DNA of 64,000 bases from Coffea arabica (lineage: Eukaryota; Streptophyta; Magnoliopsida; Gentianales; Rubiaceae), in the NCBI RefSeq assembly GCF_036785885.1, contig NC_092312.1, positions 13,534,001-13,598,000 on the forward strand, given 5' to 3'. The notes beneath the pieces are model-generated. The model did not search any database. It worked only from the letters and a program-made list of their open reading frames with translations, and was not told the origin of the DNA. The translations under genes and the position numbers were made by a program. This document shows, piece by piece, positions 21,601 to 36,153 of the stretch (position 1 is its first letter; each line of letters begins with the position of its first letter).

Positions 21601-24600
21601 TCACTAATTTGGTTACATTTTCGATGGAGGATTGGGAGGGAGTGATTTTCTTGGAGATTAAAACAAAATCATCTGATTAATCATGGTTCTTAACTGCCGT
21701 TCATCTTTGGCTCAGAAGTTTGACATCTCTGTGGATTCTCCTACGTGCTTTGTGGACAGAAAACTCCACGCAAGTTACTTTTTTCTGTTTTATTAATTCT
21801 GTTTTCAACTCAAACTTTGACATTTACTCAATTTTGGATGAGAATCAGAAATAGAGGATTAATCTAAACAAGTCAGTGTATTTTAATTTTTGGTACAAGT
21901 TAACATCAGGCATACCTGTTACTGTTGTCATTGTATTTCAATTTCTCCTTGCAGACAAGTTTACTTTTATTTGTTTGGAGTTAGTAATTGATATGAAAGA
22001 ACCTCTTCCAAGAGAGAGAAGAGAACAGCATATCTTGGTTGTTAGAAAAAAAAAAGTTTTTGGCGCCGGAGGGGGGGGGGGTGTTTCAATTCATTAGAAA
22101 CATTTTTTGTATTAGCATTTTTAAGGACCTATGGTTGTATGCATGTAGGCAAATAGTTGAGGGATAGCTTCAGATGGTTGCCTGATTAGGTCTTCTGGAA
22201 AGTGGTAACTGGTAAGGGATATATTTTACATGTCTTGAGAGTACATTGTGTCACTTTCAGTGGTTTGGATCCATGAGTCCTTTGTCCTTTCTTGAGTATT
22301 ATATATTTATTTTCTATTCAGAGGGTCTGGGGCTCTTTATTGTGGCATTTTACTTGCACGAGCTCTAATAATTAAGCAACTACCCTGTGGAGATGTCTAC
22401 AAGTTAATTCATGAAATAATATATTATAGAAGAAAAGTCCATCAGTTATGATTGTTCTATATAATAAATGTTCATGTAGGTTGTCACCTTTACTATGTTG
22501 TGTGTGTTCTGCAGGAAGTCAAGTGTTTGCAGTTGTTGAAGAAGTTTTCACCGAAACATTTTGAACCAAAATTATCTAGACAAGGTTATGATGAGCTTGA
22601 TGTGGAACAAACAACAAAATTAGGAAAGAGGGGTCAAATCACAGATCAGCTTGTAGAACTTCCTATTGATCATCAAATTTACGATATGATTGATGCTGAA
22701 GGCTCCAAAGGGCTGACATTCACTGAAGTGCGTCCATTTCTTTATTGAAAAGCTCTTAAGTTAATACTTGTACGCTGGTGTGGTTTTGTTTTTGCATTCT
22801 GCATTTCACATCCTTTTGAACAAGTTTTATCTTCAAGGAAATTCTGAAGCACTGTAGACCTAGTGGTTGTTTTTTGTTAAATATTAAGTAGTGATCTTCA
22901 TCTAATCTCTTCCAATACTAATGTTCTCATTGATTTAGTCTTGTTTGAGGTTATATATTGGCATTAGATCATCAAAATGAGCTTTAAGCATTTGGATTTA
23001 AGTCATAACTTGCACCATAAAAGTTTTCTAGAGTGTATCATTTTATAGATATTTGTAGGAGCTTGGACTAGAGTGTATCATTTCTAGAGTCATAACCAGT
23101 CATTTATATCAAACCCTTTGATGGAGTGAGTTATGTACTGGTCAATATTGTCATTCAACTTTCCTTTCTTGCAATTTGTTTCCTGAGTTGATAATGCATG
23201 AGGTGCTTAATCTTTACACTCTTGCTAGGATTTCATGAACTTTATACAGGTTTATGGGCAATGGTCCACTTTGGCAGTTGTATTTGCCAAAATCAAACTG
23301 GGAACTAGATATTGGACTGTTAATTTTCATCAAATATGAAGAAAAAATGTAGCTGATGCATTTTCGTATACTTTTTGTGGTGACAGGTGGTGAAGTGCCT
23401 TTTCTATGAGTTTGGGCACTATAAGTGTTGACTCTTAATAATAATGCCTATCGTTAATTTTAATGGGATTTGTGATGATGTGAACAGGTATGCAGACGGC
23501 TAGGTATATGCAATAAGCAGTACTATGATCGCCTTCTTGATATGTACCCTAGGTTTGGGATGCATTTGCAGGCAGAGAGCTGTAAAAGGAGTTATGTATA
23601 TCGGTTTTGGACATCTCGTAACTTCAATTCTGAAGCATCTGATATCATCCCTTGTGATACAGCAATGGTAATGCATGAAAATACTGAAAGTGTTCCTCAG
23701 CCAGTGGTTTGGGAAACTGATGACAGCTTCATTCCAACCATTCAAGAGGTAGATTCCTCCACTTACAAAGATGTTGCAGATGATGCCCCTGTAAATGAGC
23801 CAGAAGTTTGTTATAATTCAACAACTAATGCAGAGGATAACTTAATGCTGCTTACACCGAACAATCCACAGAGCCCAGCCTCTGAGGCTAGTGGAAGGGT
23901 TCCTGATATGGAGCTAGGAATTGTGAATACAACTGCATCAAATGGTACTATAAACAATATTTCACCTCCAGTGCCAGTGCCCATGAGACGCCGCTCATAC
24001 CAGAAGTATCCTTGTCTTGCCTTAGGTGCAGCCAGTGCACTGAGGGAGCAGCGGATTCTTCAGCTGTTGAAGGTTTTCTACTTATGTATCAACTCTTTTT
24101 TTCTTAAGTTGACTGGCCTAGGTATTCTTCACATTTACCTTAAATGAGTCTTTTCTCTTTCTATTTTGAGCAGGAAGAGAAGTTCTTAATAAAAGCTGAA
24201 CTGCATAGAAGGCTTGAGATTGAGAATCTAGAGAAAGAAAAGAGCTCAATGATGGACAGGAGGACTTTAGCACGTAGTTTAAATAAGCTTCAGGAAGAAG
24301 GTCAGTGTAGATGCGTTCCTATTCATATGCCTGCCATCTCAAACTGTAGTGCCAGTCGTACTATAGAGGTGGTCCTGCACCCGTCTATTTCTAACTTGTC
24401 TGATCAAGTATTGAGTCAAATTCAAGAAAGACACAGGTTATTTGAGATTCAAATACGCCGCCAATGCTATTCTCGGATGAAGAAAGGACAGTCAACTCCT
24501 GTATTGGATAGTGTCCAGAGGATCCAGACAAGTGTACATTCGGATACTCAAGCTGAGCAAGCTGAAGCAAGGCTTGCTAATGGGTATGTACTGGCAAAGA

Positions 24601-27600
24601 TGGTACGTACAAAGCTGCTTCACATCTTTCTGTGGAACTACCTCAGGGGTTCACATGGTTGGAATGATCCTTTATCCATCGAAAAAAATGGACATGACAT
24701 GAGAAATCCTCATAGCACTAGCAAAATGTTTGGTCTAGATGCTGCCATCAAGGCCATGCCTCTTGAGCTGTTCTTACAGGTTGTGGGTTCAACCCAAAAG
24801 TTCGAGAATTTGATTGAGAAATGTAGGATGGGTCTGCGCCTTTCTGATCTTCCAGTGGAAGAGTATAGGTGTCTGATGGATACTCAAGCAACAGGGCGCC
24901 TATCAAGGTTGATTGACATTTTGCTACGCTTGAAGGTATAGTCTGTAATACATGATAACAAAACAATCTTTTGCTTGGTCTGGGTTGTAATGCTTATTGT
25001 GTATAAATGCTGGTTCGCATCTGTTAAATGTGTTGAGAAATTAATGCTACTCAATAGACTACACAAGGATGCTTCTATTGAAGGAGTCTAACATGTAAAA
25101 AACTTTGAAATTCATTCTTCTCCCTTTTATAAATTCTTTCAAAGTTCTACATTAATATGCTTGGAAGGGGTGGAAGTTTGACATGGAGAATGGTTTTTAA
25201 CAGATCCTGGCAACTTGAAATTAAGTATAAAATTCTGCTTAAGCTTTTAATTGAATATTTAATAGGAGCTTTGCCTTATAATAATGTTGAATGGTACTAA
25301 TTGGTGTGCTGGAAGATCAAAGATTTCAAATTACTGCAGGTGGTTGAGTAGCAGTTAAATGAAGAAAGAGAAGTTTTATGGGTGCTTCATTGCTTATCCT
25401 TTTACTTTGATGGGTTTACTTAACTCAAGGGCTTGATTTTTGGGGAGGGGCTAAGAAGAATGTCAAATGTTTACACCTTCCGATGCTTTTTCCAGACATA
25501 TGGAATTATCTGCTTGATGCATGTGTTTAGAGACAAAGTGTTGAAGTTGTTGGATTTTGGCTTCAATCTGTTCTTTATTCTATTGACTATGATGCATCTG
25601 TGGTGGAATCTAAAATCTTATTACCCATAATTCTGGTTCAATTAACAAGGAGCTACACCAGATATGGAATTTCTTGTGTGTTTTTCCTTTTTCCGAGTTG
25701 ATTTAATTTTTAGAGTGATCATCTTTTTTTGCCCCCAGTTAAATAGATGACATTTACAAACTGTTTCTTTGGCATTGTGTTTGAGTCTTCCTTTAGAAAT
25801 AGCATGGTAACTTTTCTCCCTTAGGATTCTATTAGCTTTCCTGTTTTGTTATATTCTACGATTTATTCCTGACTTTAAGAATTTCTTGGATAGTTGATTC
25901 GCCTTGTAAGAGCTGGGCATTCTGATGGTGAAGCCAAAGTTCAGGATATCACCACCCTTGTCCATGCATTGGAACTTAAACCCTACATTGAGGAACCAGT
26001 ATCAATAGTAGCCTCCACTTGTGGTTTCATTTTTCCAGATCTTCGCCCTCATGTCCGGCATGATTTTGTTCTCTCGACTAGAAAAGTTGTGGATGAGTAC
26101 TGGAACACTTTAGAGTACTGTTATTCAGCTGCTGACTCAAAAGCTGCTTTACATGCATTCCCTGGATCTGCTGTTCATGAGGTATTGTCTCCATTTTTTG
26201 GTTCTTGTTGATGTCTGATTTGCATTACCAGTTTCTGGTGGTTATAGCAGGAAACATGTATAGTTCTCTTGAGTTTCTGTTTAGCCTAACTACCTTTTGC
26301 AGTGAATTAGCTATAAATCTATTGATGTGCTGTGGTGGAATAATTGCGGTTCCTTACTGAATATGCCAGTTTAATGTGTTCTTGTGTATACAAAGATTAA
26401 GATACTTGGTATCTCAGAGAATTCACAGATTCTGTTTTTCCTTGTTTCACCTCGGCATTTTCATTTTCAGTTTGTTGGATTGGGTGTATGATTGAAATGA
26501 TAGGTTAGAGTAGCTGGTTTAACTTCTTTAATACTTTGTACAGTGCACCTTACACATTGGAAGTGTTACTTTATTTTGTTTGTTTAATTAGGGCTGGAGA
26601 AGTTAGTTCTCTTAGGCAATGCAAAAGAGACGTCCTAGATTTAAATCGGTGATTTATTAACTCAGTTTATAATCAGGTTCCTTTAGTTGGCTGCCTTTTT
26701 TTTTTTTTTTTTTTTTTGTAGCACTAGTCAAGCTTTCCTTTGGGTATCTTTGGTTTTGTAGCACTAATCAAGCTTCCTTTTGGTAGACATTTTGTAGTGA
26801 AGTTTCTGTACTATTGTTTCCTTTCCTAGCAAATCATTATTGTAAAATAATGAGTGGACATAATAAATTGTATGGTTTCATGTTTTTCTCTACAAACTTT
26901 GCTTTCCCAGCTTTTACTTCGTTTCTCTCCTTTAAACTGAAATTAAATTTGTCAGATATTCTTCCCCCGATCATGGGCCTCAGCTCGGGTTATGACAGTT
27001 GATCAGCGTGCTGAGCTCCTCAAGCGTGTTGTAACTGATGAACCACATAAAAAACTGTCATATGGAGAATGTCGGGAGATTGCCAATGATCTTAATTTGA
27101 CTGTTGAGCAGGTTTGTCTGCTTTCCATTTTTTTTTGGGCGTGATCCACTATCCTGCACTATCTGTCAACTGTCATAAAACCTTTTGCTTAAATCTGCCT
27201 AATAGCAACACCTAGTTAAACAGCGTTGCTTTTCTTTCCCCCAGTGATCCATTTTGTCATTATCTTTCATGAACATGTCCATTTTGTTGTGAAATCTGCT
27301 GCAAACCAACCTATTTGTTTACATTATAAAACCTCTTCCCTTGTCTGGTCTTGTTTTTTCGCTTCATTTGAGCTCATTGATCTTTTAGCTGTAATTTTGA
27401 GCTCCCCACATGCTTGATTTAGTTGGTTCTAGTTGCTGCCTGTTACTGCTTGCCTGAATGAATCAATTCGTGATACTTTGGTATGCAAAAGAGTTAATAG
27501 CTTAGATCTAATGCAAAGATGACAATTCTGTATTCCTTTCTCGGGTTGTTGTGCATTGGGGCTGGGGGTAAGGGGTAGTTAGTTTGACTGGATCCTCATT

Positions 27601-30600
27601 GGGACCTACTTGGAGACAGGCGAGATTTTATAGCTAGGACTCACAGAAGATTGAAAAAATAAAACTTTGGTTTTCTGTCAATGCATAAAAGCAAGTCATT
27701 GTTCATTCTTTACACGGTTCCACCATCTGTTTTTTGAAGGCTTTAGATGATGCATTGTCCAATTCATTTGCGAACATCAAGTAAGAACTGCTACTTTCAG
27801 GTGCTTCGTGTCTATCAAGGTAAGAGACAAAAGCGCTTCACCAGTTTTGGAGGAGATTCTTATGCTCGAGGCAATGAATTTGATCCACTGAGACATACAT
27901 CTAGTTCTTCTGCACGCAAAAGAAAAAGATCTTTTAAAGGGAAGTCCCCAAAGCATGCCAAGTCTGAAACCAAGGGAGGATATTGGAGTAAGGGCAGGCT
28001 TGCACAAATATCTGACACAGAAAGAGAAGATACTTTCATAACTTCCTTGGGAGATTATGGAAGTCATTTGCTGGAAGAGCGTATTAATGATCAGATGCAA
28101 GCTGTGGAACAGCAAGAATCAAATGAAGAAAATGAGCATGATCAATTCTTTATTCACAAATATGCTCTATCGAAGCTGAAAACAGGACGCCAGAATAGAT
28201 TTTCGTGGACAGAAGAAGCTGACAGGTAAAGAGTGACAATTCCACATGCAAAGCCCAAACCAGTTTGCTTGATGGAGTAAATAAGCATTTTTTTCAGTGG
28301 TACTCCTTTAACAGTTGAGAGCAAATGAAACCGGGGAATATCTATTTTGATTTTCTGTAGCTTCTTAGCATTCTATTCTGAGGTTAGCTGTATTGGTCAA
28401 TATGTGGTTGATTTTTTTTTTGCTGTGGACTACAGCTTGTAGTCTGATACTGATATTTCTTGCCATCTGGATCTTTGACATGATAAAGTTTTCTGGTTGA
28501 TTATAGGCAATTAGTGATCGAGTATGTGAGGAATCGTGCTTTGCTGGGGGCAAAATATCATCGCACAGATTGGGGCTCTCTTTCAAATCTGCCTGCACCT
28601 CCTGAGACCTGCAGAAGAAGAATGGCGATGTTGAATAGTACTCCACAGTTCAGGAAAGCTGTACTTAGACTGTGCAATATGCTTGCAGAGAGATATGAAA
28701 AGTACCTAGAGAAATACCAAAAGAACTCATTAAACTTGGATGATGGAAGACCACTGGTTCGGGAAGCCATGATGGTAGGGGACTGTAATGAGAACCTTTT
28801 TGATTGCTTTGAACATGGTAAAGAGTTAAAGTCTCACATACGTTGGGATAATTTTGATGACTGCAATATAAAGATAGCCCTGGATGATGTTCTGCGATAC
28901 AAGACGATAGCTAAGTCGAACACCTCCAAGCAAGTTGATTCTTATGAATGGTCTCATGGACAGGTAAGTTGCAGATTCTTTTGCAGTTGAGCTTCTTCAG
29001 TATATATTTAGAGACATTAATTGCAAGATTTGTTTTGAGTAGATTTAAGTAATTTGAGCTTTTGAGTGAGTAACCAATGATATTCAAGTCAAATAGGAAT
29101 ACTACTTGAAATTTTTAGGTGACTGTGCTAAGATTCTTAATGTTACATGAGTAAGCCTTCTCATCTCTTGTTGGCATTGTGAAACTCCCCCCTCCCCTTC
29201 GGGCCAAAAAAAAAAAGATTGTCTGAATTGAAGTCTGTAATAAAGTGTCTTGCTTCAGCATTGCCTAAAATAATCTATTGTTGTAGGCACTAGCCATTGA
29301 AATCTTCAGCAAATCAGGTTCACAATTTTACTGTTATGCTTGCAGGACCCCTTTAATACTGATAAAGTCTGTCAAGAGCGTCAGATTTGTGGTGGAAGAA
29401 GTACAAATTCTGCTCAAAGATCAAGTTCTTATCGTATTGTTCAAAAGTATAACAAGCTTTTAAACGAGGGCAATACTACTAGTAGACGAATATATGGATC
29501 AGTTGCAGTTTCTAATGCTGCAGAATTATTTAAGCTCATTTTTCTGAGCACCTCAATTACTCCGCAGGCTTCAATATTGCTGGCTGAGACATTGAGGCGC
29601 TATTCTCAGCATGATCTTTTTGCTGCTTTTAGCTACCTCAGGGAAAAGAAGATTATGGTATTCTTCTTCCATGTTTATTTTGTATTAGCAATAATGCTAT
29701 GCTAAAGGACATAAAATCTGTATGTAACTTCCTGTCAATACAAAATCCGGCAATTATGATATCTATTGTGCTAATTGTGTCAATTTAGTGTCCAATTTAA
29801 TATCCACTGTGAAAGAAGCATGTTTTGGCAAATTCCGTCTTGTTATATGTTCTTAACTGCTTCAATGTGCCAAAGTTAAAGCTACTTTTTATTAGCACTT
29901 TTCTATTGGTTTAATGTGCTTTCAAAAGTCCTGGCTTTTAAGATAAACTTTGTGGTCTTTCTTCCTAGTTTTTTCTTTTTGGGCTTTTCAAATGGAATAA
30001 AATGTTCATTTATATATTCTTTTGCATCCTTGTAACTGTGTTCAGCTTGGAATTTTTTTAATTGAGGTAAGGGTTCTGTATTTTGTGTCAAGAGGTGGTA
30101 GGGCATACTTATGCACTCTTGGACCAAAGCTGAAGGAGGAAAAGCTAAAAGCAGCTATTTGCTTCTTCCAGTGGTCATTTAGAGTATACTTGGTCCTATT
30201 GATATTTATGCCTCATTATTCTACAAGCTACTTTGGAATGTTGTGTGTGTTTTCTAAATGAGCTATTTATTTCCAATTGGCAGATTGGTGGCAATGCTAC
30301 AAGTCCATTTGCACTTTCTCAGCACTTCTTGCACAGCATATCTTTGTCTCCATTTCCACCAAATGCTGGCAAAAGAGCTTCCAAGTTTGCTAGCTGGCTT
30401 GACAGAAGGGAGAAGGATTTGATAGAAGAGGAAATTCAACTTCCTGCAGATTTACAATGTGGAGACATCTTTCATTTGTGCGGTTTAATCTCTCTAGGTG
30501 AACTGTCAATAACACCATGCTTGCCAGAGGATGGTATTGGAGAGGCTGAGGACTCCAGAACTTCTAAACGTAAAAATGATACAAGTGAATATTGTGGTGA

Positions 30601-33600
30601 CAAGTCTAAGAGACTAAAAACATCAATGCCTGGCGAGGGTGAGATTATCTGCCGGCGAGAAAAAGGTTTTCCTGGAATAAGGTTATCCTTGAGTCGTGTG
30701 ACAGTTCCAAGAATGTGCTTTTTAGAATTGTTTAAAGACAAGGACAGCACTGGGGTCTCACTTTTCTGTGACAAGGATCAATGTAATTCCCCATGCCCAC
30801 AAAGTGGCGGCACCTCATCTCTCTCTGATGAATGTACCTTTCTGAATGAGGTAAAATATGATTTGGGAATCAACTGCACTGCTACAGCTGCCCATAAGTC
30901 ACCTTGGGAATCTATGACAAGCTATGCTGATCATCTAGTTTCTTCGTTTCATGATGGAGAAAATTCTCCTTTTCATACAGAGCTATTTAGAACTATTTGT
31001 TCTGCCATTCAGAAGTCTGGTGACCAAGGTTTGAGCATGGAAGAAATTGCCAATCTTTTGAACATAGCAGGTAATTGCATGATTGTTTGTATGTTTGAAT
31101 TTAAACTTACGGAAGTGTTAAAGTTGTATATCATTTCGAAATTGATCAGAGCAACATGTTTATGTTTAGGGGAAAAGGAGTTAGAAATTGTTGTTGATGT
31201 GCTTGAAGCATTTGGACGAGCTTTTAAGGTTCGTTTAATTGATTTTATTCTTTCTGCCACATTCTACTTTTGTTCAAACCTTATCTAATTTTTTTTTTCA
31301 TTTTTTTGCTGGGGTATAATTGCATTTTATTTTAAGTCAAGATGTTTTAGGCTTCAACAGGTTTTGTATTTTAGGATTATTGGAGAATTATAATAAAAAG
31401 CATTTATGTGCTTTCTTTCCTCCAATTGCAAAGGCCATGCTGTTTGGTGAACAGCTTATCATGGATTAGACAATAGTTGTATTTTATCTCCAGATCTTAG
31501 AGAAGGCCGTGGATTTGCCATGTGGAGCATGGTTCATAGTCGTGGTCGCGGTTGCGGTTGCGGTTTGGACCGTTCCACATCGGTCTCGGCATATCGGTCG
31601 TGGTCTTGGCGAGACGCAAAATTTTGAAATATTTAATATTCTAAAAATTGCAAAATATATATGATAAAAAAATAATTAAAAAATTAACAAAAATAATAAA
31701 AATTCGAGCTGACTCGGGACGACTCGGTCATTTCTATCTATCTCAGAGTCGTCTTGGCCGAGTTCCCGGCGATTCATTATCTCAGAGTCATCTCGTCCCG
31801 GTATCGGATCGGGAAGCCCCATTCCAGTGATGACTCAGCCGAGTCGTCTCGGTCTCAGCCAAGTCTTTGAACCATGATGTGGAGGATCTGGTTACACCCC
31901 AACTTTAGGCTAATAAAAGTTCTATGGCTGGATGACATTTTGTTCGCAAGGAAAATGTTGTTGATTTTTGTGTTGTAGTATATATATGTTAAGTTTATAC
32001 ACTGGAGATGCTTCTAGTATTAAAATAACCCATAGGGAAATCATGCTCCTAGTTGAAGCTGTTAGTGAGGAGAATAATTTCCTAGTTTACAAACTTAAAA
32101 AACATCTACATTGACCAGCATGATCAAACTGCTTCCTTTTCTTGAAAATCCCCATATTCCACCGGTTCTTATTTTTATGTTTTTTTTTATCTGTCTTCAC
32201 TCTTCTGTATATACAACTTTAGCATGGAGGGAACCAAATGGATTACTGACAGAGTATAACAATGAAAGCTAGAAAGAAAGACTTGTTAATAACTGACAAT
32301 TCATGGTGTTGATATAGGTCAGTGCTTATGATGCCATCCATGTTGTTGATTCTCTGTACCGATCCAAGTACTTTTTGGCCTCCGTGGCTGAATCTAATCA
32401 AAATCCTCAAGTAACTCCTTCGGTAGATTCCAAAGGAACAAGTCATGAGGAGCATAAGCTCATTAATGTGGGAAGTCAAGAAGATGATGTTGGCTTACAA
32501 GATGAGATAAGCACAGACACTGATGATGTCCACAAAATTACAATTCTTAATCATCCTAAAGAGTTAACGGAACCTTTAAGTGTAATTCAGAGATCCAATG
32601 AAGTAGAAGACCATGCACATTCTGAAGTAATTTCTTCTGAAGTGAATCCAAGAGGCGACATGTTTGAGGTTCGATCTTGTGATCCTTTTGTATATCCTAT
32701 TCTTCCTTGGATTAATGGAGATGGGACCATCAATGAACTTGTCTACAAGGGGCTTGTACGTCGCATTCTTGGTATCGTGATGCAAAATCCAGGGATTTTA
32801 AGAGTAAGTGTTTTGCAATATGAACTGTAAATGCTTGTTCAAAGCATGATTTCTACAATGTTGAAGTCCTTGTTGCTGTCTCTGGTTAGAAAACTGTCTA
32901 ACTTGTGGTGGTTAATGTACATCCTGTTGGAATTATATAAGTTCGTTGACTTGAATAGGTTTCAGGTAATTTGCATTCATGAAGTGGTATCTACTTCTGC
33001 AGTGGATCCAGAACATATAGGCAGGAGATTAACACTTTTTTTCTGTCTTATGTAACATCGATTGGGTAGAAATCTGTTTTTTTATCTTTGTTGTTATTGG
33101 CAAGGTGAATGGGGATGATAATTCAGGTTTGGTGGAGTCAACCTCCAATTGCTCTATGCTATGTGACAACTTTAAAATTGTTCTCCGATGGTGGCAGGAA
33201 ATTGTAAATACATGTTTTATTGGTTTTTAGGTATTCAGAAAGTATTTCAAGGCCAAGAGATCTTTTAAATGCTGGTCATGGTGATTATCATATGTTCATA
33301 TAGTCTTAGGGATCATGATCATCCTTCATGTGTAATAGCTATTACGTATCTCCATACACATGCGAAACTGCTGTAACTTGGTTTTTGAATGTCATCCTTT
33401 TTTGTCTGTTGCAGGATGATATAATAAAGCAAATGGGTGCATTAAATCCCCAGGTACGTTGTTAATGTTGTGGTGAAGCGAATATTCCTGTGCCTTTTGT
33501 TGCACTTCTATTTCCCTAGGAAGATCCAAAAATAGTTAATTGGTTTTGGAAGGTTTTAGGGTTCAATTCTAATGCAAAGAGATGTTTTTGTTTGCCAAGA

Positions 33601-34191
33601 ATCTGGAAGGATAGATAGAATTTTGATAAGCTTGGTTTTCATTTTCTGTTTCGCCTTCCCTCTTTGTTTACTGTCTGTGAAAGAGGGGGGGAAATGGAGA
33701 GCCATTGAAATCAATTTGTCACTCAAAAGTGATTGGTGTGGAAATGTTTTTGTTATTACTCCACTGATTACGTTTCTACTATAGTTTCCTAAAAAACTTG
33801 GCCACTAAATTTGCATATAATTTAACAGAAAAAACTCAGTCATTTAATATTTTGCCTGAGCTCTTGCAGCTTTATTGATGAATTTTTTTTTTTTTTAAGT
33901 TTTGAAACTGCATAAACATGCTTACATTTTCTATCTGGTATGCTTCCATGAAATACGAGTTCTTGTACTGGTGGATCTTTGACACTATGTTTTACTGTTT
34001 TCCAGAGCTGCAGAAAATTGCTAGAGAAACTGATTCAGGACAAGCATATAATAGTGCGCAGGATGCACCAGACCACATGTCCCGAGCCTCCTGCAATTCT
34101 GCGTAGCCTTTTGGGGAGCTGCACAAAGAAATCAAAATTAGTTTACCGAGAACATCTTTTTGCAAATCCCATGAGCACCGCTTTGTTGTAA
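18636..34191 (+). CDS. GTF3C1: General transcription factor 3C polypeptide 1 (TFIIIC B-block-binding subunit)
   Basis: This is the largest subunit of TFIIIC, which binds the internal B box of tRNA genes in the nucleus and recruits TFIIIB and RNA polymerase III. Seventeen exons join in phase to 1,887 residues, about the usual plant length: 18636-19009, 20275-20674, 20759-20830, 20933-20995, 22515-22727, 23488-24072, 24174-24935, 25894-26181, 26956-27111, 27801-28225, 28507-28963, 29346-29657, 30284-31070, 31170-31228, 32318-32803, 33415-33453, 34006-34191. The start MDSVVHSAIEEICSQGG fits plant homologues; an ATG two codons upstream (18,630) is the alternative. Winged-helix-like B-block segment near residues 125-160 (SELAKEFGIKGKDIFYILKA); Myb-like segment near 1,107-1,180 (RFSWTEEADR); basic stretch near 1,000-1,020. 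The C-terminus ends NPMSTALL. Introns hold a MITE (31,528-31,876) but no coding damage is seen. Confidence 0.9.
31528..31876. mobile_element. hAT-type MITE in intron 14 of the TFIIIC gene
   Basis: The ends CATGGTTCATAG and CTTTGAACCATG are inverted repeats, flanked by the exact 8-bp duplication ATGTGGAG (31,520-31,527 and 31,877-31,884). The 349-bp interior is rich in CGGTCTCGG and GACTCGG words, with no frame. It lies well inside the intron, about 290 bp from the upstream exon and 440 bp from the downstream exon. Confidence 0.85.
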
Positions 34192-34603
34192 AGTGGTAAT
34201 TATTTGTGCCACAAATTAGAATAAGCTTTTGTACATAACTTTTGTATATACTGTTTGTAGTAAAATTATTGACAAATAGTCCACTATTTTTGTTTTCTGT
34301 GGACTCACTTTGCAGGGATGGTTGTTGTCCTATACGCATAAAACCATGAAAGTTCACATTGTCATCGGATGTATGTTGGACGTGAAAGTGTACTTTGCTT
34401 ATATATGTGTGTTTGGTCAGAGTTAATCCTGCCCTAGTTGAGGGCTTGGGATTCTCTGTCCAAAATATCTATCCAATTTCCTTGTAGGATGGGAAATGAG
34501 GTTGCACTTAAAATATTGATTACACTGACTTACATCCTTCCTGACATCTCCTTTAAAGATAGAACTCTTTTTGTATTGCAAATTTTACAGGATTTGTATT
34601 TTA
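34192..34603 (+). other. 3' flank of the TFIIIC gene
   Basis: Probable 3' untranslated region and terminator zone. An AATAAG-like word lies near 34,221, but I cannot place the polyadenylation site with confidence. No other gene seen. Confidence 0.4.
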
Positions 34604-34943
34604 TCTATACTCTATATAAAGCTTAAAGAAGGGGTTTGAAGTTAACATTAAAGTTAACAGTTATCGTCACTTTATGAATTTTCTTTTTTATCCTTATAAA
34701 AACTATTTTTACTTTAACTGCTTATAACTACAAATGTGTATTTTTACTTTTAATTATTTAAGTATATGTTTTTTCAACATAACTACCACTAAATATTATA
34801 ACTACTAATATAAAATTATTTTATGAAAAATATTTAAAAGATTGAAGTTTGCTTCAGTAATAAAAAATTTATTTAAAATATATGATCATAAATATTATGT
34901 ATTTTTCTGATTGCACACACATTGAGTGTGTATTGAGCACTAG
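34604..34943 (+). mobile_element. Small non-autonomous Helitron, 340 bp
   Basis: It starts A|TCTATACTCTATATAAAG and ends with hairpin ACACAC-ATTGA-GTGTGT (34,915-34,931) followed by ATTGAGCACTAG|T, the same terminus grammar as the 2.19-kb Helitron at 6,170. No target duplication, as expected. It is too short to code for anything, and its interior is AT-rich. Confidence 0.85.
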
Positions 34944-35776
34944 TATTGGTTAATAGGCATTACGAGTCATTTGAAAAGATATTGGTTGTAACTCGAGAAT
35001 CAGATACTACATTGTAGCTGTTAAGGGTTACAGATTTCGCGTTTGGGAATGTAATAGGTAAGGATTATATAGTTTCTCATTTTAGAAAGAGGATTGATTA
35101 TCACCTCATACCATAACATTCGTCTCTCCAACTTCGACATTTCTTTTCTTTTGAAAGACAAACAAAGTATTTGACATTTCTAATCTTGTCTTATGAAAGG
35201 CAAAAAAATAAATAAATAAAGCAAGCATGTGCTAGAAGTAAAATTATTCAAATGAAAAATTCTACTCTAAGTGAGGTATAACTTGTAAGATAGATACAAA
35301 TTAAATGATGGTTCATTTCCTTAATTTTAGAGATTCCTGTGTTTGTATATATTGTTTAGACATATCGTGATAGGTGAACACTTATTCTAATAATGCCTTT
35401 CTTCTTATTACTACTTTTTTTTTCTTACCCATTTGATTTCTTAAAAGGCTTATAAAGGCGGTACTGTTGCATTTTACTCATTAATATTACTCCAAAAAAA
35501 CTAATATTTAAATTTTTATGAATGCCCATAGCTTTTGTTCTTTTGTGTTCTTGTAACCCATTTGATTTCTTTTTTCTTTTTTTCATAAACCTAATTGTCT
35601 CATTTTACTCATTATCTCTCCAAAATAATAATATTAGTAATGCTTAAGAAAAAAAGGTGTTTTCTTTAAAATCATGGTGAAAGCACCCTAAATACACTCA
35701 TACAGGAAAGGAAATAAGAATAGGAGCGAGAATTACGTATGATTTTACATATGCTCAAAGAGCGAAAAGAGAGATA
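34944..35776. other. Intergenic, nothing recognised
   Basis: AT-rich DNA between the small Helitron and a Stowaway MITE. No reading frame or element ends stood out. Confidence 0.5.
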
Positions 35777-36153
35777 CTCCCTCCGTCCTCTCACTTTGAT
35801 AGTTTGATTTTTTTTCCCACACAGTTAAAAAGAAAAATTAGTTAACTTTACTGGAAAAGTATACCTAACCTATTATTTTTCTAAAACATTCTTACATTAA
35901 TATTAGTAGTATAACTGACCATTATACCTTTACATTAATTGTAATAACAATATTGATCAAAACTTGCACCATTCAAAATATGAATAAAAGAAATTAGTGA
36001 AGAAGTCACGTTATATTCATTGATAAAAAAGTACATTAAATAAAGGTACTTTAGAGAAGTTAAAAGTTAACTATATTATTCAATTGAATAGCGAACTATA
36101 ATTTGGGACAGATGAAAAAAGAAAACAATACTATTAAAGTGGAACGGAGGGAG
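35777..36153. mobile_element. Stowaway-type MITE (Tc1/mariner)
   Basis: The left end is TA|CTCCCTCCGTCC and the right end GGAACGGAGGGAG, the canonical Stowaway terminal inverted repeat. The left TA target is intact; on the right the expected TA reads AA, a likely point change. About 377 bp, AT-rich, non-coding. It lies about 160 bp upstream of the Ole e 1-like pseudogene. Confidence 0.9.

Noticed and set aside
31495..31920. Possible extra TFIIIC exon (ILEKAVDLPCG) split by a MITE
   Set aside because: The exons at 31,170-31,228 and 32,318-32,803 join directly in phase and match the family across the junction, so this stretch is intron.
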